DNA from: Streptococcus mitis
GTDB taxonomy: Bacteria > Bacillota > Bacilli > Lactobacillales > Streptococcaceae
Assembly: GCF_000722695.1 (NCBI RefSeq)
Contig: NZ_JPFU01000013.1
Coordinates: 124,001-188,000, forward strand
Direction of reading: 5' to 3'
Length of the DNA stretch: 64,000 nucleotides
Within the stretch, counting starts at the first letter, position 1; each line of letters opens with the position of its first letter. The notes below the pieces were generated by a model. That model saw only the letters and a list, made by a program, of their open reading frames with translations. It ran no database searches and was not told the DNA's origin. Positions 7,287 to 18,369 of this stretch are shown here, piece by piece. Made by a program: the position numbers and the translations under genes.

Positions 7287-9020
7287 TTAATCGAAGTTAA
7301 CGTATTCTTTTTGAAGTTCAAGAACTTCTTCCATTGTTGAGCACTCTGTAAGGGCACGGTTAGCGTACTCTTCCATCTTAGCAGTATCCAATTTCTTCAT
7401 TAAGCTACGTGTACGAAGTACAGATGTCGCTGACATAGAGAATTCATCCAAGCCCATTCCGACAAGAAGTGGAACAGCTTTTTGGTCACCAGCCATCTCA
7501 CCACACATACCAGCCCATTTACCTTCAGCGTGAGCTGCCTTGATAACGTTATTAATCAAGCGAAGGATTGATGGGTTATATGGTTGGTAAAGGTATGAAA
7601 CTTGTTCGTTCATACGGTCTGCCGCCATTGAGTATTGGATCAAGTCGTTTGTACCAATTGACATGAAGTCTACTTCTTTTGCAAATTGGTCTGCAAGCAT
7701 AGCTGCTGCAGGGATTTCAATCATGATACCAACTTGGATATCATCCGCAACTGCAACACCTTCCGCAAGAAGGTTTGCTTTTTCTTCTTCATAAACTGCT
7801 TTGGCTGCACGGAATTCTTTCAAAAGAGCAACCATTGGGAACATGATACGCAATTGACCATGAACAGAAGCACGAAGAAGGGCACGGATTTGTGTACGGA
7901 ACATTGCATCTCCAGTTTCAGAAATAGAGATACGAAGGGCACGGAATCCAAGGAATGGGTTCATTTCGTGTGGCATATCGAAGTAAGGAAGTTCCTTATC
8001 TCCACCGATATCCATTGTACGAACAACCACTGGTTTACCATTCATTCCCTCAAGTACAGCCTTGTATGCTTCATACTGCTCATCTTCTGTTGGGAAGTCT
8101 TGAGAATCCATGTATAAGAACTCTGTACGGTAAAGTCCAACCGCTTCTGCACCGTTGTTGTTAACACCTTCAACGTCTTTTGGAGTACCGATGTTAGCAG
8201 CCAACTCGAAGTGTTTACCGTCAGCAGTCACTGTTTGAGCATCTTTCAAAAGGGCCCATTCAGCTTTTTGTTTAGCATAAGCTTCACCAGCTGCTTTAAA
8301 TTCTGCCGCTTGTTCATCTGTTGGGTTAATAATCACTTCACCAGTAATTCCGTTAACGGCAAGGATATCGCCGTCTTTCACTACTTCAGTGATGTTATTT
8401 GTTCCCAATACAGCTGCAATTTCAAGTGTACGTGCCATGATAGCTGAGTGGCTTGTACGTCCACCGATATTTGTTACAAAAGCTTTTACAAAGTTTTTGT
8501 CCAATTGAGCTGTATCAGATGGTGTCAAGTCATGCGCAATCACGATTACTTCTTCATTGATAGAAGCTGGGTTTGGCAATTTCTTACCAAGAAGATTTGC
8601 CAATACACGTTTTGTCACGTCACGGATATCCGCTGCACGTTCTTGCATGTATGGGTTGTCTTCCATACCTTCAAAGATAGTGATGAACATGTCAGTCACT
8701 TCTTTAAGACCTGCTTCTGCATTGACTTTCTTAGCACGAATTGTTTCTTTAATCTGACCAATCAATTCTGGATCAGAAAGGACCATCAAATGAGCGTCAA
8801 AAACTTGAGCCGCTTCTTCACCAAGCGTACCTACAGCTTTCTCACGGATAAGAGAAAGCTCGTTTTGAGAAGCTTCAAGAGCTACATCCAAACGAGCCTC
8901 TTCTGCATTTGCATCTTCGACTGAAATAGTCTCGAATGACAAATCCGGTTGAACGAGTAGATATGCTTTTGCAACTGCAACACCGTCAGATGCTGCGATT
9001 CCTTTAAGCATTTCTGTCAT
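7287..9020 (-). CDS. ptsI: PTS enzyme I
   Basis: Enzyme I takes phosphate from phosphoenolpyruvate and passes it to HPr, starting phosphotransfer for all PTS sugars. The 577-residue protein has the HPr-binding helical domain, the phosphohistidine loop [13 protein letters not shown] with His191, and a C-terminal PEP-binding barrel with [17 protein letters not shown] and GMCGEMAGD around the catalytic cysteine. The start at 9020 has AAGGAAA overlapping the ptsH stop. It is cotranscribed with ptsH, five bases upstream, and ends at the terminator at 7250-7279. Confidence 0.97.
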   Translation of the reverse strand: MTEMLKGIAASDGVAVAKAYLLVQPDLSFETISVEDANAEEARLDVALEASQNELSLIREKAVGTLGEEAAQVFDAHLMVLSDPELIGQIKETIRAKKVNAEAGLKEVTDMFITIFEGMEDNPYMQERAADIRDVTKRVLANLLGKKLPNPASINEEVIVIAHDLTPSDTAQLDKNFVKAFVTNIGGRTSHSAIMARTLEIAAVLGTNNITEVVKDGDILAVNGITGEVIINPTDEQAAEFKAAGEAYAKQKAEWALLKDAQTVTADGKHFELAANIGTPKDVEGVNNNGAEAVGLYRTEFLYMDSQDFPTEDEQYEAYKAVLEGMNGKPVVVRTMDIGGDKELPYFDMPHEMNPFLGFRALRISISETGDAMFRTQIRALLRASVHGQLRIMFPMVALLKEFRAAKAVYEEEKANLLAEGVAVADDIQVGIMIEIPAAAMLADQFAKEVDFMSIGTNDLIQYSMAADRMNEQVSYLYQPYNPSILRLINNVIKAAHAEGKWAGMCGEMAGDQKAVPLLVGMGLDEFSMSATSVLRTRSLMKKLDTAKMEEYANRALTECSTMEEVLELQKEYVNFD

Positions 9021-9025
9021 TTTCC

Positions 9026-9289
9026 TTATGCCAATCCTTCTTTTTCCATTGTTTCTGAGATTGCAGCGATAGCATCATCTGCATCTGCACCTTCAGCTGA
9101 GATAGTTACGTCAGCACCTTGGCCAACACCAAGACTCATAACACCCATGATTGATTTAAGGTTAACTGATTTACCTTTGTACTCAAGAGTGATATCTGAA
9201 GCAAATTTGCTAGCAGTTTGTACCAACAATGTTGCTGGACGTGCGTGAATACCTGTTTCTGCCACTACGTGGAAATCTTTAGAAGCCAT
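9026..9289 (-). CDS. ptsH: PTS phosphocarrier HPr
   Basis: HPr relays phosphate from enzyme I to the sugar-specific EIIA proteins and DhaM. When phosphorylated on serine it is the corepressor of CcpA. In the 87 residues His15 (TGIHARPAT) is the catalytic phosphohistidine and Ser46 (NLKSIMGV) the HPr-kinase target, both at canonical positions. It is the first gene of ptsHI with a consensus-like promoter (9352-9380) and a GGAGAG ribosome site. Confidence 0.98.
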   Translation of the reverse strand: MASKDFHVVAETGIHARPATLLVQTASKFASDITLEYKGKSVNLKSIMGVMSLGVGQGADVTISAEGADADDAIAAISETMEKEGLA

Positions 9290-9351
9290 AGTTTGACTCT
9301 CCTTTTGTTCTTTCTTTTTTGAGTTATATGTGATAACCCTTACAATTTGGT

Positions 9352-9380
9352 ATTATATCATCTTCTAGGATTTTTTTCAA
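9352..9380 (-). promoter_or_regulatory. ptsHI promoter
   Basis: On the minus strand TTGAAA (9375-9380), 17 bases, then TATAAT (9352-9357). This is a near-consensus vegetative promoter about 63 bases upstream of ptsH. Confidence 0.85.
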
Positions 9381-9511
9381 GCATTTTATGGGATTTATTC
9401 GATTTCCTTTCAGATAACTTGCTGAAAATCTTCTATCCTAGATGGCAAAACACAGGATATAGTTTTTCAAAAAACAAATCATAGGATAATTATCACTATT
9501 TCACAAAACAA

Positions 9512-9568
9512 ACACTACATATTGTGTTTTGTGAGCTTGAGCATAAAAATAGACCACTATATTTAGTT
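9512..9568 (+). promoter_or_regulatory. Pair of NrdR boxes upstream of nrdH
   Basis: ACACTACATATTGTGT (9512-9527) and ACCACTATATTTAGTT (9553-9568) both resemble the NrdR box (ACACWATATWTWGTGT-like). Their centres are 41 bases apart, close to four helical turns, and the second lies just upstream of the -35 box. NrdR represses ribonucleotide reductase genes in response to dATP/ATP. The first box sits inside a longer dyad with arms TCACAAAACA and TGTTTTGTGA. Confidence 0.75.
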
Positions 9569-9576
9569 TTAAATCA

Positions 9577-9604
9577 TTGACAAAAATTTATTTTCTGATA
9601 TACT
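9577..9604 (+). promoter_or_regulatory. nrdHE promoter
   Basis: TTGACA (9577-9582), 16 bases, TATACT (9599-9604), 34 bases before the nrdH ATG. Confidence 0.85.
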
Positions 9605-9638
9605 AGGATAGAATTAAATTTTAAAGAGGAGTTACACA

Positions 9639-9857
9639 ATGGTAACCGTTTATTCTAAAAACAACTGTGTCCAATGTAAAATGACCAAGCGTTTCTTGGA
9701 CAGTAATAATGTCGCTTATCGTGAAATCAATCTTGATGAGCAACCTGAGTACATCGATCAAGTTAAAGAGCTCGGTTTCAGCGCAGCTCCTGTTATCCAA
9801 ACACCAACTGAAGTCTTTTCAGGTTTCCAACCAGGAAAATTGAAACAATTAGCATAA
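9639..9857 (+). CDS. nrdH: NrdH-redoxin
   Basis: NrdH is a glutaredoxin-like electron donor that re-reduces the cysteines of class Ib ribonucleotide reductase. The 72 residues contain the redox motif CVQC near the N-terminus (NNCVQCKMTKRFLD), the cis-proline segment SAAPVIQ and the C-terminal GFQPGKLKQL typical of NrdH. It is followed 80 bases later by nrdE. The usual nrdI flavodoxin gene is not next to it. Confidence 0.95.
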   Translation: MVTVYSKNNCVQCKMTKRFLDSNNVAYREINLDEQPEYIDQVKELGFSAAPVIQTPTEVFSGFQPGKLKQLA

Positions 9858-9937
9858 TCTTAGTACATCATCCAGAAGAAACTGCTTCTAGGGCTAACTT
9901 AGAGGCCTTTCTTTTGTAATTAGATAAGGGAAATTTT

Positions 9938-12097
9938 ATGGGATTAAAACATCTTGAAGACGTGACTTACTTCCGTCTCAATAACGAAATCAACCGTCCT
10001 GTCAATGGACAAATCATGCTTCATAAAGATAAGGAAGCCTTGGATGCTTTCTTTAAAGAAAATGTAGTTCCAAACACTATGGTTTTTGATTCAATCAAGG
10101 ATAAAATCAACTACCTCATTGAACACAACTACATCGAAATAGCCTTTATCAAGAAATACCGTCCAGAGTTTTTGGAAGAATTGTCTCAATTTATCAAAGA
10201 CCAAAGCTTCCAATTCAAATCATTCATGGCTGCTTATAAATTTTACAATCAATATGCCTTGAAGACCAACGACGGTGAATATTACCTTGAAAGTATGGAA
10301 GACCGTGTCTTCTTCAACGCCCTTTATTTTGCTGACGGTGATGAAGCTATTGCAATCGATATTGCCAATGAAATCATCCACCAACGCTACCAACCTGCTA
10401 CTCCTTCCTTCTTGAATGCTGGACGTGCTCGCCGTGGGGAGTTAGTATCTTGCTTCCTGATCCAAGTAACTGATGATATGAACTCTATCGGACGTTCTAT
10501 CAACTCAGCTCTTCAACTTTCACGTATCGGTGGTGGTGTGGGGATTACCCTTAGCAATCTTCGTGAAGCTGGTGCACCTATCAAAGGCTACGAAGGAGCA
10601 GCTTCTGGTGTCGTACCAGTCATGAAACTCTTCGAAGACAGCTTCTCTTACTCTAACCAATTGGGTCAACGTCAAGGTGCTGGGGTTGTTTACCTCAATG
10701 TCTTTCACCCAGATATCATCGCCTTCCTTTCAACTAAGAAAGAAAACGCTGATGAAAAAGTTCGTGTAAAGACCCTTTCACTTGGTGTTGTAGTACCCGA
10801 TAAATTCTACGAATTGGCGCGTAAAAATGAAGAAATGTACCTCTTCAGCCCATATTCTGTAGAACTTGAATACGGTGTGCCGTTTAACTACATCGATATC
10901 ACTGAAAAATACGATGAACTAGTCGCAAATCCAAATATCCGCAAGACAAAAATCAAGGCGCGTGATTTGGAAACTGAAATCTCTAAATTGCAACAAGAGT
11001 CTGGCTACCCTTATGTAGTCAACATTGATACGGCTAATCGTGCAAACCCTGTTGATGGAAAAATTATCATGAGTAACTTGTGTTCTGAGATTCTTCAAGT
11101 CCAAGAACCAAGCTTGATCAACGATGCTCAAGAATTCCTTCAAATGGGAACGGACGTTTCATGTAACCTTGGTTCAACCAACGTGGTTAACATGATGACT
11201 TCACCTGATTTTGGTCGTTCTATCCGTGCTATGGTTCGTGCCCTTACTTTTGTTACAGATAGTTCACACATCGTAGCTGTACCTACGATTGACCATGGAA
11301 ATAGCCAAGCTCACACCTTTGGTCTTGGTGCAATGGGACTTCACAGCTACCTTGCCCAACAATTGATTGAATATGGATCGCCTGAGTCTGTTGAATTTAC
11401 AAGCATCTACTTTATGCTTATGAACTACTGGACTTTGGTTGAGTCAAATAATATCGCGCGTGAGCGTGGTATCACCTTCCACAACTTTGAAAAATCAGAC
11501 TATGCTAAGGGAAGCTACTTTGACAAGTATATTACAGGCGAGTTTGTTCCAAAATCAGACCGCGTTAAAGAACTCTTCAAAGATGTCTTTATCCCAAGTG
11601 CTGCTGACTGGGCTGAACTTCGTGACAAGGTTCAAGCAGATGGACTTTACCACCAAAACCGCCTTGCTGTAGCGCCAAATGGTTCTATCAGCTACATCAA
11701 CGATGTTTCTGCCTCTATCCACCCAATTACGCAACGTATTGAAGAACGCCAAGAGAAGAAAATCGGTAAAATCTACTACCCTGCTGCTGGCTTGTCAACA
11801 GAAACCATTCCTTACTACACTTCTGCCTACGACATGGATATGCGTAAGGTGATTGATGTTTACGCTGCTGCAACTGAGCACGTGGACCAAGGACTTTCAC
11901 TTACCCTCTTCATGCGTAGTGACATTCCAAAAGGACTTTACGAATGGAAGAAAGAAAACAAACAAACGACACGTGACTTGTCTATCCTTCGCAACTATGC
12001 CTTTAACAAGGGCATCAAGTCTATCTACTACGTCCGTACCTTTACAGATGATGGTGGAGAAGTCGGTGCCAACCAGTGTGAAAGCTGTGTGATTTAA
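9938..12097 (+). CDS. nrdE: Class Ib ribonucleotide reductase, large subunit
   Basis: NrdE reduces ribonucleoside diphosphates to deoxyribonucleotides under aerobic conditions using the radical generated in NrdF. The 719 residues show the alpha-subunit core, including the redox cysteine in GELVSCFLIQV, the active-site loop with NLCSEI, and a C-terminal CESCVI pair that exchanges electrons with NrdH. The short N-terminus without an ATP-cone is normal for class Ib. RBS AAGGGAAA precedes the ATG. nrdF follows after a terminator, so the subunits may be made from separate transcripts. Confidence 0.97.
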   Translation: MGLKHLEDVTYFRLNNEINRPVNGQIMLHKDKEALDAFFKENVVPNTMVFDSIKDKINYLIEHNYIEIAFIKKYRPEFLEELSQFIKDQSFQFKSFMAAYKFYNQYALKTNDGEYYLESMEDRVFFNALYFADGDEAIAIDIANEIIHQRYQPATPSFLNAGRARRGELVSCFLIQVTDDMNSIGRSINSALQLSRIGGGVGITLSNLREAGAPIKGYEGAASGVVPVMKLFEDSFSYSNQLGQRQGAGVVYLNVFHPDIIAFLSTKKENADEKVRVKTLSLGVVVPDKFYELARKNEEMYLFSPYSVELEYGVPFNYIDITEKYDELVANPNIRKTKIKARDLETEISKLQQESGYPYVVNIDTANRANPVDGKIIMSNLCSEILQVQEPSLINDAQEFLQMGTDVSCNLGSTNVVNMMTSPDFGRSIRAMVRALTFVTDSSHIVAVPTIDHGNSQAHTFGLGAMGLHSYLAQQLIEYGSPESVEFTSIYFMLMNYWTLVESNNIARERGITFHNFEKSDYAKGSYFDKYITGEFVPKSDRVKELFKDVFIPSAADWAELRDKVQADGLYHQNRLAVAPNGSISYINDVSASIHPITQRIEERQEKKIGKIYYPAAGLSTETIPYYTSAYDMDMRKVIDVYAAATEHVDQGLSLTLFMRSDIPKGLYEWKKENKQTTRDLSILRNYAFNKGIKSIYYVRTFTDDGGEVGANQCESCVI

Positions 12098-12189
12098 TCT
12101 TTTCTTGAGGAAACTACATTTTCTCAAATTAGTGATTCATTCACCCTGCTAAACTAAACAGGAATAAGCATCTATACTATGGAAAAACA

Positions 12190-12213
12190 AAAAAGTCGGT
12201 CTTCCGACTTTTT
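12190..12213 (+). terminator. Terminator between nrdE and nrdF
   Basis: AAAAAGTCGG and CCGACTTTTT form a perfect 10-bp stem around TCTT. It lies about 90 bases past nrdE and is followed at once by the likely nrdF promoter. Confidence 0.8.
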
Positions 12214-12239
12214 GTACAATACTCCTCTAGATTTATGAT
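12212..12239 (+). promoter_or_regulatory. Probable nrdF promoter
   Basis: TTGTAC (12212-12217), 16 bases, TATGAT (12234-12239). The position just after the nrdE terminator supports separate transcription of nrdF. Confidence 0.5.
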
Positions 12240-12291
12240 AAAATAGAGGTAATTGTGAAATCACAATACTAAATACAGAAAGAGATTTCAA

Positions 12292-13254
12292 ATGGAAACT
12301 TACTACAAAGCCATTAACTGGAATGCCATCGAAGATGTCATCGATAAATCAACTTGGGAAAAATTGACGGAGCAATTCTGGCTTGATACACGTATTCCTT
12401 TGTCAAATGACTTGGATGACTGGAGAAAGCTATCAAATGTAGAAAAAGACTTGGTTGGAAAAGTCTTTGGTGGTTTAACCCTTCTCGACACTATGCAATC
12501 TGAAACTGGGGTTCAAGCCCTTCGCGCGGACATCCGTACACCACATGAAGAAGCTGTTTTCAATAACATCCAATTTATGGAATCTGTTCACGCTAAATCT
12601 TACTCATCAATCTTCTCTACCTTGAATACTAAGGCTGAGATTGAAGAAATTTTCGAATGGACCAATACCAATCCTTACCTACAAAAGAAGGCTGAAATTG
12701 TCAACGAAATCTACCTAAACGGTAGCCCACTTGAAAAGAAAGTTGCTAGTGTCTTCCTTGAAACCTTCCTCTTCTATTCAGGTTTCTTTACTCCCCTCTA
12801 CTATCTTGGTAACAACAAACTAGCCAACGTTGCGGAAATCATTAAATTGATCATTCGTGATGAGTCTGTTCACGGAACCTACATCGGATATAAATTCCAA
12901 CTCGGTTTCAATGAATTACCTGAAGAAGAGCAAGAAAAACTCAAAGAATGGATGTACGACCTGCTCTACACTCTTTATGAAAACGAAGAAGGCTACACAG
13001 AAAGCCTCTATGACGGTGTTGGTTGGACGGAAGAAGTTAAAACCTTCCTTCGCTACAATGCTAACAAAGCTCTCATGAACCTGGGACAAGATCCACTCTT
13101 CCCAGATTCAGCTGATGATGTCAACCCAATCGTTATGAACGGTATTTCAACAGGAACATCCAACCACGACTTCTTCTCTCAAGTCGGAAATGGTTACCTT
13201 CTTGGTGAAGTTGAAGCCATGCAAGACGATGACTACAACTACGGTTTGGACTAA
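12292..13254 (+). CDS. nrdF: Class Ib ribonucleotide reductase, small subunit
   Basis: NrdF houses the dimanganese or diiron centre and tyrosyl radical used by NrdE. The 320-residue protein has the metal-ligand motifs of the family: Asp66 in LLDTMQ, Glu97 and His100 in MESVHAKSY, and the RDESVHGTY motif. Tyr104 is the likely radical tyrosine. The C-terminus DDDYNYGLD is the usual tail that docks in NrdE. It has its own probable promoter and a strong terminator downstream. Confidence 0.97.
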   Translation: METYYKAINWNAIEDVIDKSTWEKLTEQFWLDTRIPLSNDLDDWRKLSNVEKDLVGKVFGGLTLLDTMQSETGVQALRADIRTPHEEAVFNNIQFMESVHAKSYSSIFSTLNTKAEIEEIFEWTNTNPYLQKKAEIVNEIYLNGSPLEKKVASVFLETFLFYSGFFTPLYYLGNNKLANVAEIIKLIIRDESVHGTYIGYKFQLGFNELPEEEQEKLKEWMYDLLYTLYENEEGYTESLYDGVGWTEEVKTFLRYNANKALMNLGQDPLFPDSADDVNPIVMNGISTGTSNHDFFSQVGNGYLLGEVEAMQDDDYNYGLD

Positions 13255-13278
13255 GTCAACAATTTCACAAGCGATATC

Positions 13279-13318
13279 AATATCATGGTTTGTTTAAAAC
13301 AACCATGATATTTTTGTT
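13279..13318 (+). terminator. Terminator after nrdF
   Basis: ATATCATGGTT and AACCATGATAT pair around a short loop and are followed by TTTTTGTTTTT. Confidence 0.88.
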
Positions 13319-13395
13319 TTTGTTTTCTTTTGTTTTTTAAATTGATTGATTGAATACTTTATGATAAAATAGTAATAGAAATAGAGGTGATAAGG

Positions 13396-14163
13396 ATGTT
13401 AAAGCAGGAAAAACTAGATAATATTCTAGAAACGGTAAATACAAAAGGAACTATTACTGTAAAAGAAATCATGGCTCGCTTGGATGTATCAGATATGACT
13501 GCTAGACGCTACTTGCAAGAGTTGGCAGACAAGGATCTACTTGTTCGAGTTCACGGTGGAGCTGAAAAAATTCGCACAGGTTCTATTTTAAACAATGAAC
13601 GTTCCAATATTGAAAAACAAAGCTTACAGATTGCAGAAAAACAAGAAATCAGCCGTTTTGCAGGTCATTTAATTGACGAAGGTGAAACTATTTTTATTGG
13701 CCCAGGTACAACCTTGGAATCTTTTGCCCGTGAACTTCCAATCGATAATATTCGTGTTGTAACAAACAGTTTACCAGTTTTTCTCATCCTAAACGAACGA
13801 AAACTAACAGATTTGATTTTAATTGGTGGAAACTATCGCTCTATCACTGGAGCCTTTGTCGGAACACTAACCTTGCAAAACTTGGCCAATCTCCAATTTT
13901 CTAAAGCCTTCGTTAGCTGTAATGGTATTAAAGACAATGCGATTGCGACCTTTAGTGAAGAGGAAGGTGAATCTCAACGCATCGCCCTCAACAATTCCAA
14001 TAAAAAATACTTACTAGCTGACAATAGTAAGTTCAATAAATTTGATTTTTACACCTTCTACAATATCTCTGATATTGATACCATCGTTTCAGACTCTAAA
14101 CTGAGCAAAGAAACCTTCGACCAACTTTCAAAACAAACAAAAATTATCCTTTCTAAACCATGA
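13396..14163 (+). CDS. lacR: DeoR-family repressor, LacR
   Basis: The 255-residue protein has an N-terminal DeoR helix-turn-helix (residues 5-55; IMARLDVSDMTARRYLQELADKDL) and a C-terminal sugar-phosphate sensor domain with GPGTTLESFARELP and LADNSKFNK. LacR repressors release DNA when tagatose-6-phosphate binds. The ATG at 13396 with AGAGG upstream is preferred over a GTG three codons earlier. It stands alone near the distal end of the lac cluster, facing lacG, and its likely targets are the TGTTTGT boxes before lacA and the galactitol-type PTS. Target assignment is inferred from context. Confidence 0.85.
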   Translation: MLKQEKLDNILETVNTKGTITVKEIMARLDVSDMTARRYLQELADKDLLVRVHGGAEKIRTGSILNNERSNIEKQSLQIAEKQEISRFAGHLIDEGETIFIGPGTTLESFARELPIDNIRVVTNSLPVFLILNERKLTDLILIGGNYRSITGAFVGTLTLQNLANLQFSKAFVSCNGIKDNAIATFSEEEGESQRIALNNSNKKYLLADNSKFNKFDFYTFYNISDIDTIVSDSKLSKETFDQLSKQTKIILSKP

Positions 14164-14185
14164 AACTGAGGATTGATAAAAAATA

Positions 14186-14233
14186 AAATGCGTCATATCA
14201 AGAAAATAAGAATCTTGATATGACGCATTTTTT
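14186..14233. terminator. Strong bidirectional terminator after lacR
   Basis: AAAATGCGTCATATCAAGA and its complement on the far side form a 17-19 bp stem around a short loop, with A and T runs on either side. It ends lacR and could also end transcripts from the facing gene at 14268-14525. Confidence 0.88.
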
Positions 14234-14267
14234 GATGAAGATTTTTACAAAGAGTTTCCTAGATTCT

Positions 14268-14525
14268 TTATGATTGTTGAAACGGCATAAAATCTGAATC
14301 AAAGGAGATATTATCCCGTTCTTCAGGATTGATAAAATTTAAAAACAAATTTTTAAATTCTTCCAGCTCATAGTCTGAATGGCAAATCCATTCTTTACCG
14401 GTAGAGACATACCATTTCCCAAGATTTTTCAGCTCCTCATTAGTCAAACACGGTATTTGAGAACATTTTTCGAAATTTATAATATAAACTTTTTCATAAA
14501 TAGATTGGATAAAATCTTTGAACAT
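14268..14525 (-). CDS. Small hypothetical protein
   Basis: Encodes 85 residues, acidic, with no membrane segment. Two cysteines lie in EKCSQIPCLTNEEL, another in WICHSDYELEE. The ATG has a GAGG ribosome site eight bases upstream. It lies 42 bases downstream of lacG on the same strand and may be transcribed as the last cistron of lacTFEG. No family is recognised and no function is proposed. Confidence 0.5.
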   Translation of the reverse strand: MFKDFIQSIYEKVYIINFEKCSQIPCLTNEELKNLGKWYVSTGKEWICHSDYELEEFKNLFLNFINPEERDNISFDSDFMPFQQS

Positions 14526-14567
14526 CTTTTGGCCTCACTAAAATTCTATATCTAATGACTAATTCTA

Positions 14568-15986
<1,419 letters not shown>

Positions 15987-16004
15987 TTAATTAAAAAAGA
16001 AATA

Positions 16005-16042
16005 AGATGGAGAGGAGGCTAGTGAGGCTTTATTCTCCATCT
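16005..16042 (-). other. Hairpin in the lacG leader
   Basis: AGATGGAGA (16005-16013) and TCTCCATCT (16034-16042) form a 9-bp inverted repeat with a 20-base loop, 30 bases before lacG. It has no T-run and may stabilise or expose the lacG 5' end after processing of the repeat array. Confidence 0.5.
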
Positions 16043-16064
16043 CACTTCTTATACTAAGTCACCA

Positions 16065-16684
16065 AATTGTGACATGAGAAGGTAAAAACAATATCTTTTT
16101 ACCGACGAATTAACAAGGCGATTAGGAAATTCGCCATAGCGATTTCCGTAACGAGAGGAAACTATTTCATAGTCCCTATCGTTAATCGAATTGTGACATG
16201 AGAAGGTAAAAACGATATCTTTTTACCGACGAATTAATAAGGCGATTAGGAAATTCGCCATAGCGATTTCCGTAACGAGAGGAAACTATTTCATAGTCCC
16301 TATTATTAATCGAATTGTGACATGAGGAGGTAAAAACGGTATCTTTTTACCGACGAATTAACAAGGCGATTAGGAAATTCGCCATAGCGATTTCCGTAAC
16401 GATAGAAGACTATTTCAGAGTCCCTATTATTAATCGAATTGTGACATGAGGAGGTAAAAACGATATCTTTTTACCGACGAATTAATAAGGCGATTAGGAA
16501 ATTCGCCATAGCGATTTCCGTAACGATAGAAGACTATTTCAGAGTCCCTATTATTAATCGAATTGTGACATGAGGAGGTAAAAACGATATCTTTTTACCG
16601 ACGAATTAATAAGGCGATTAGGAAATTCGCCATAGCGATTTCCGTAACGATAGGAGACTGTTTCACAGTCCCTATCGTTAATCG
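16065..16684 (-). repeat. Five tandem 124-bp repeats with conserved hairpins
   Basis: Copies begin at 16065, 16189, 16313, 16437 and 16561, always exactly 124 bases apart and contiguous. The unit nearest lacE includes the last codons of lacE, and every copy repeats that end (TTAATCGAATT). Each copy has three dyads: GGTAAAAA/TTTTTACC with a 7-base loop, GGAAATTCGC/GCGATTTCC around CATA, and a long stem around ACTAT-TTC-ATAGT or ACTGT-TTC-ACAGT. In copy 5 this last stem extends to TAACGATAGG/CCTATCGTTA. Differences between copies fall mainly in loops or keep pairing. It lies wholly in the lacE-lacG transcript gap. Confidence 0.9.
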
Positions 16685-18369
16685 AATTGAGCTTGTACAA
16701 ATGCTAGAGCACCTTTTCCATCACGAGTTAGTTTGATGTATTGAGCACCCTCTGTTTTCGCAAGTTTAATATCGAGTTTATCAGTTTCTGCTTTCATATC
16801 TTCAAAGTTTGAAGCAACTTGAGGAGCAAGGATAACTAGATCAAACTCTGGTAACATTTCACGGTGAGCACCATAGCCACCTGCTGCTGCTTTCACAGGA
16901 ACATTGTACTCTGCTGCTGCCTTGTTCAAAGCATTTGCAAGAAGTCCACTTGTCCCTCCACCGGCACAGAGAACGAGGACATTTGTTTCTTTAGTGATGG
17001 TATTTTGTGCTGCTTCTACACCTGCTTTTTCAAGAATAGCATCTGCTTTTGCAGTGTTGAAGTTTGCAGCAACTTTTTCTTTTAATTCATCATTAGACTT
17101 ACCTGAACGCTCTTCTTCGAGAATTTGTTCATCATATACTTTAAGGAATGGATAGTAAATGATTACGTCAACCACGATTAGAAGGGCAGCAAGAATGAAT
17201 GATAGAACTTGGAAGTTCGTACCAAGAACTAGACCTAATGGAGCTGGAGTTGTCCATGGTAGGTTAGCAGTAAATGAGTTCATTCCAAGTGTTTCAATAA
17301 AGAATTTGAATATCCATACGTTTGCGATAGGAGCAAAGACAAATGGAATGAAGAAGATTGGGTTCAATACAAGTGGTGCACCAAACAAGATTGGTTCGTT
17401 GACACCAAAGAAGGTTGGAACTACCGAAGCACGTCCGATTGCACGGTTACGTTTTGATTTTGTTAACCACATGAACATGAATGGAACAACCAGTGTCGCA
17501 CCAGTACCACCCATGGTAACGATAAACATTTGTGTACCAGAAGTAAGAATCTTGTCAGCGTGCATACCTTGTTGGAGAAGGTTCAAGTTGACTTCGGCAT
17601 TGGCATAGGTAATTGCTGCGATAGCAGGTTCAACAATAGATGGACCGTGAATCCCAACAAACCAGAAGAAGGCAAAGGCACCAAAGATAATGGTAATACC
17701 TAGATAGCCATCAGCTGCTGAGAATAGAGGAGCAAAGAATTTACCAATTGCTTCAGCTACACTTGCACCAGCGAATTGACGAGCAAGAAGGTCAAGCGCG
17801 TAGAGCGAAACGACAGAAAGTGTAAATGGAATAACGTCTTTAAAGACTTGTGATATATTTGGTGGAACTTCGTCAGGCATACGAATAGTGACGTTGTTCT
17901 TAACACAAACCTTATAGATGGCTACAGTAACAAAGGCAGCAAGGAAGGCTGAAAGCAAACCTTTTGTTCCAAGGAATCCTGTTGCAAAGCCACCTTCAAT
18001 CGGATCAGCTGCCAACATTAACAAACCAACAATTGCTGCCAATAGTGTTGACATATAGTTGATTTGATTTGTTTTCTCCATGCTACGGTTTACTGAGTCG
18101 GTCAATGACTTAGCCGTTGTACCAGCTACCAAGAGAGCCAGAATCCCCATTGAATAGCTGTAAGGTTTCATCAGAAAGGCTACAACTTCATCAGACCATT
18201 TAAAGCCCCATGAGTTTGGTACAAAAGCAATCAATATAAAAATACTTGAGAAGAGAATAACAGGCATACCTGCAATGAAACCATCACGAATAGCACGAAG
18301 ATAGATATTACGAGATAGCTTCTCAAAGAAAGGCTTTCCTTTCTCAATAAATGCAATTAGTTTATTCAT
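16678..18369 (-). CDS. lacE: Lactose-specific PTS EIICB component
   Basis: LacE imports lactose across the membrane and phosphorylates it to lactose 6-phosphate. The 563 residues comprise an EIIC transport domain (about 1-430) with many membrane segments and motifs [10 protein letters not shown] and [11 protein letters not shown], a charged linker, and an EIIB domain from about 465 with the phosphocysteine loop [14 protein letters not shown]. The stop codon lies inside the first copy of the tandem repeats. The start overlaps the lacF stop by one base. Confidence 0.96.
   Translation of the reverse strand: MNKLIAFIEKGKPFFEKLSRNIYLRAIRDGFIAGMPVILFSSIFILIAFVPNSWGFKWSDEVVAFLMKPYSYSMGILALLVAGTTAKSLTDSVNRSMEKTNQINYMSTLLAAIVGLLMLAADPIEGGFATGFLGTKGLLSAFLAAFVTVAIYKVCVKNNVTIRMPDEVPPNISQVFKDVIPFTLSVVSLYALDLLARQFAGASVAEAIGKFFAPLFSAADGYLGITIIFGAFAFFWFVGIHGPSIVEPAIAAITYANAEVNLNLLQQGMHADKILTSGTQMFIVTMGGTGATLVVPFMFMWLTKSKRNRAIGRASVVPTFFGVNEPILFGAPLVLNPIFFIPFVFAPIANVWIFKFFIETLGMNSFTANLPWTTPAPLGLVLGTNFQVLSFILAALLIVVDVIIYYPFLKVYDEQILEEERSGKSNDELKEKVAANFNTAKADAILEKAGVEAAQNTITKETNVLVLCAGGGTSGLLANALNKAAAEYNVPVKAAAGGYGAHREMLPEFDLVILAPQVASNFEDMKAETDKLDIKLAKTEGAQYIKLTRDGKGALAFVQAQFD

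Noticed and set aside
7686..8924. Several plus-strand frames of 66-158 codons
   Set aside because: They lie antisense to ptsI, which is complete and well conserved; they reflect codon bias.
13387..13395. GTG start for lacR three codons upstream
   Set aside because: The ATG at 13396 has a correctly spaced AGAGG and gives the usual DeoR N-terminus.
16065..16684. CRISPR array in the lacE-lacG gap
   Set aside because: The repeats are 124 bases, contiguous and without unique spacers; no cas genes are present.
17159..17608. 149-codon plus-strand frame
   Set aside because: Antisense to lacE, with no ribosome site and no family resemblance.
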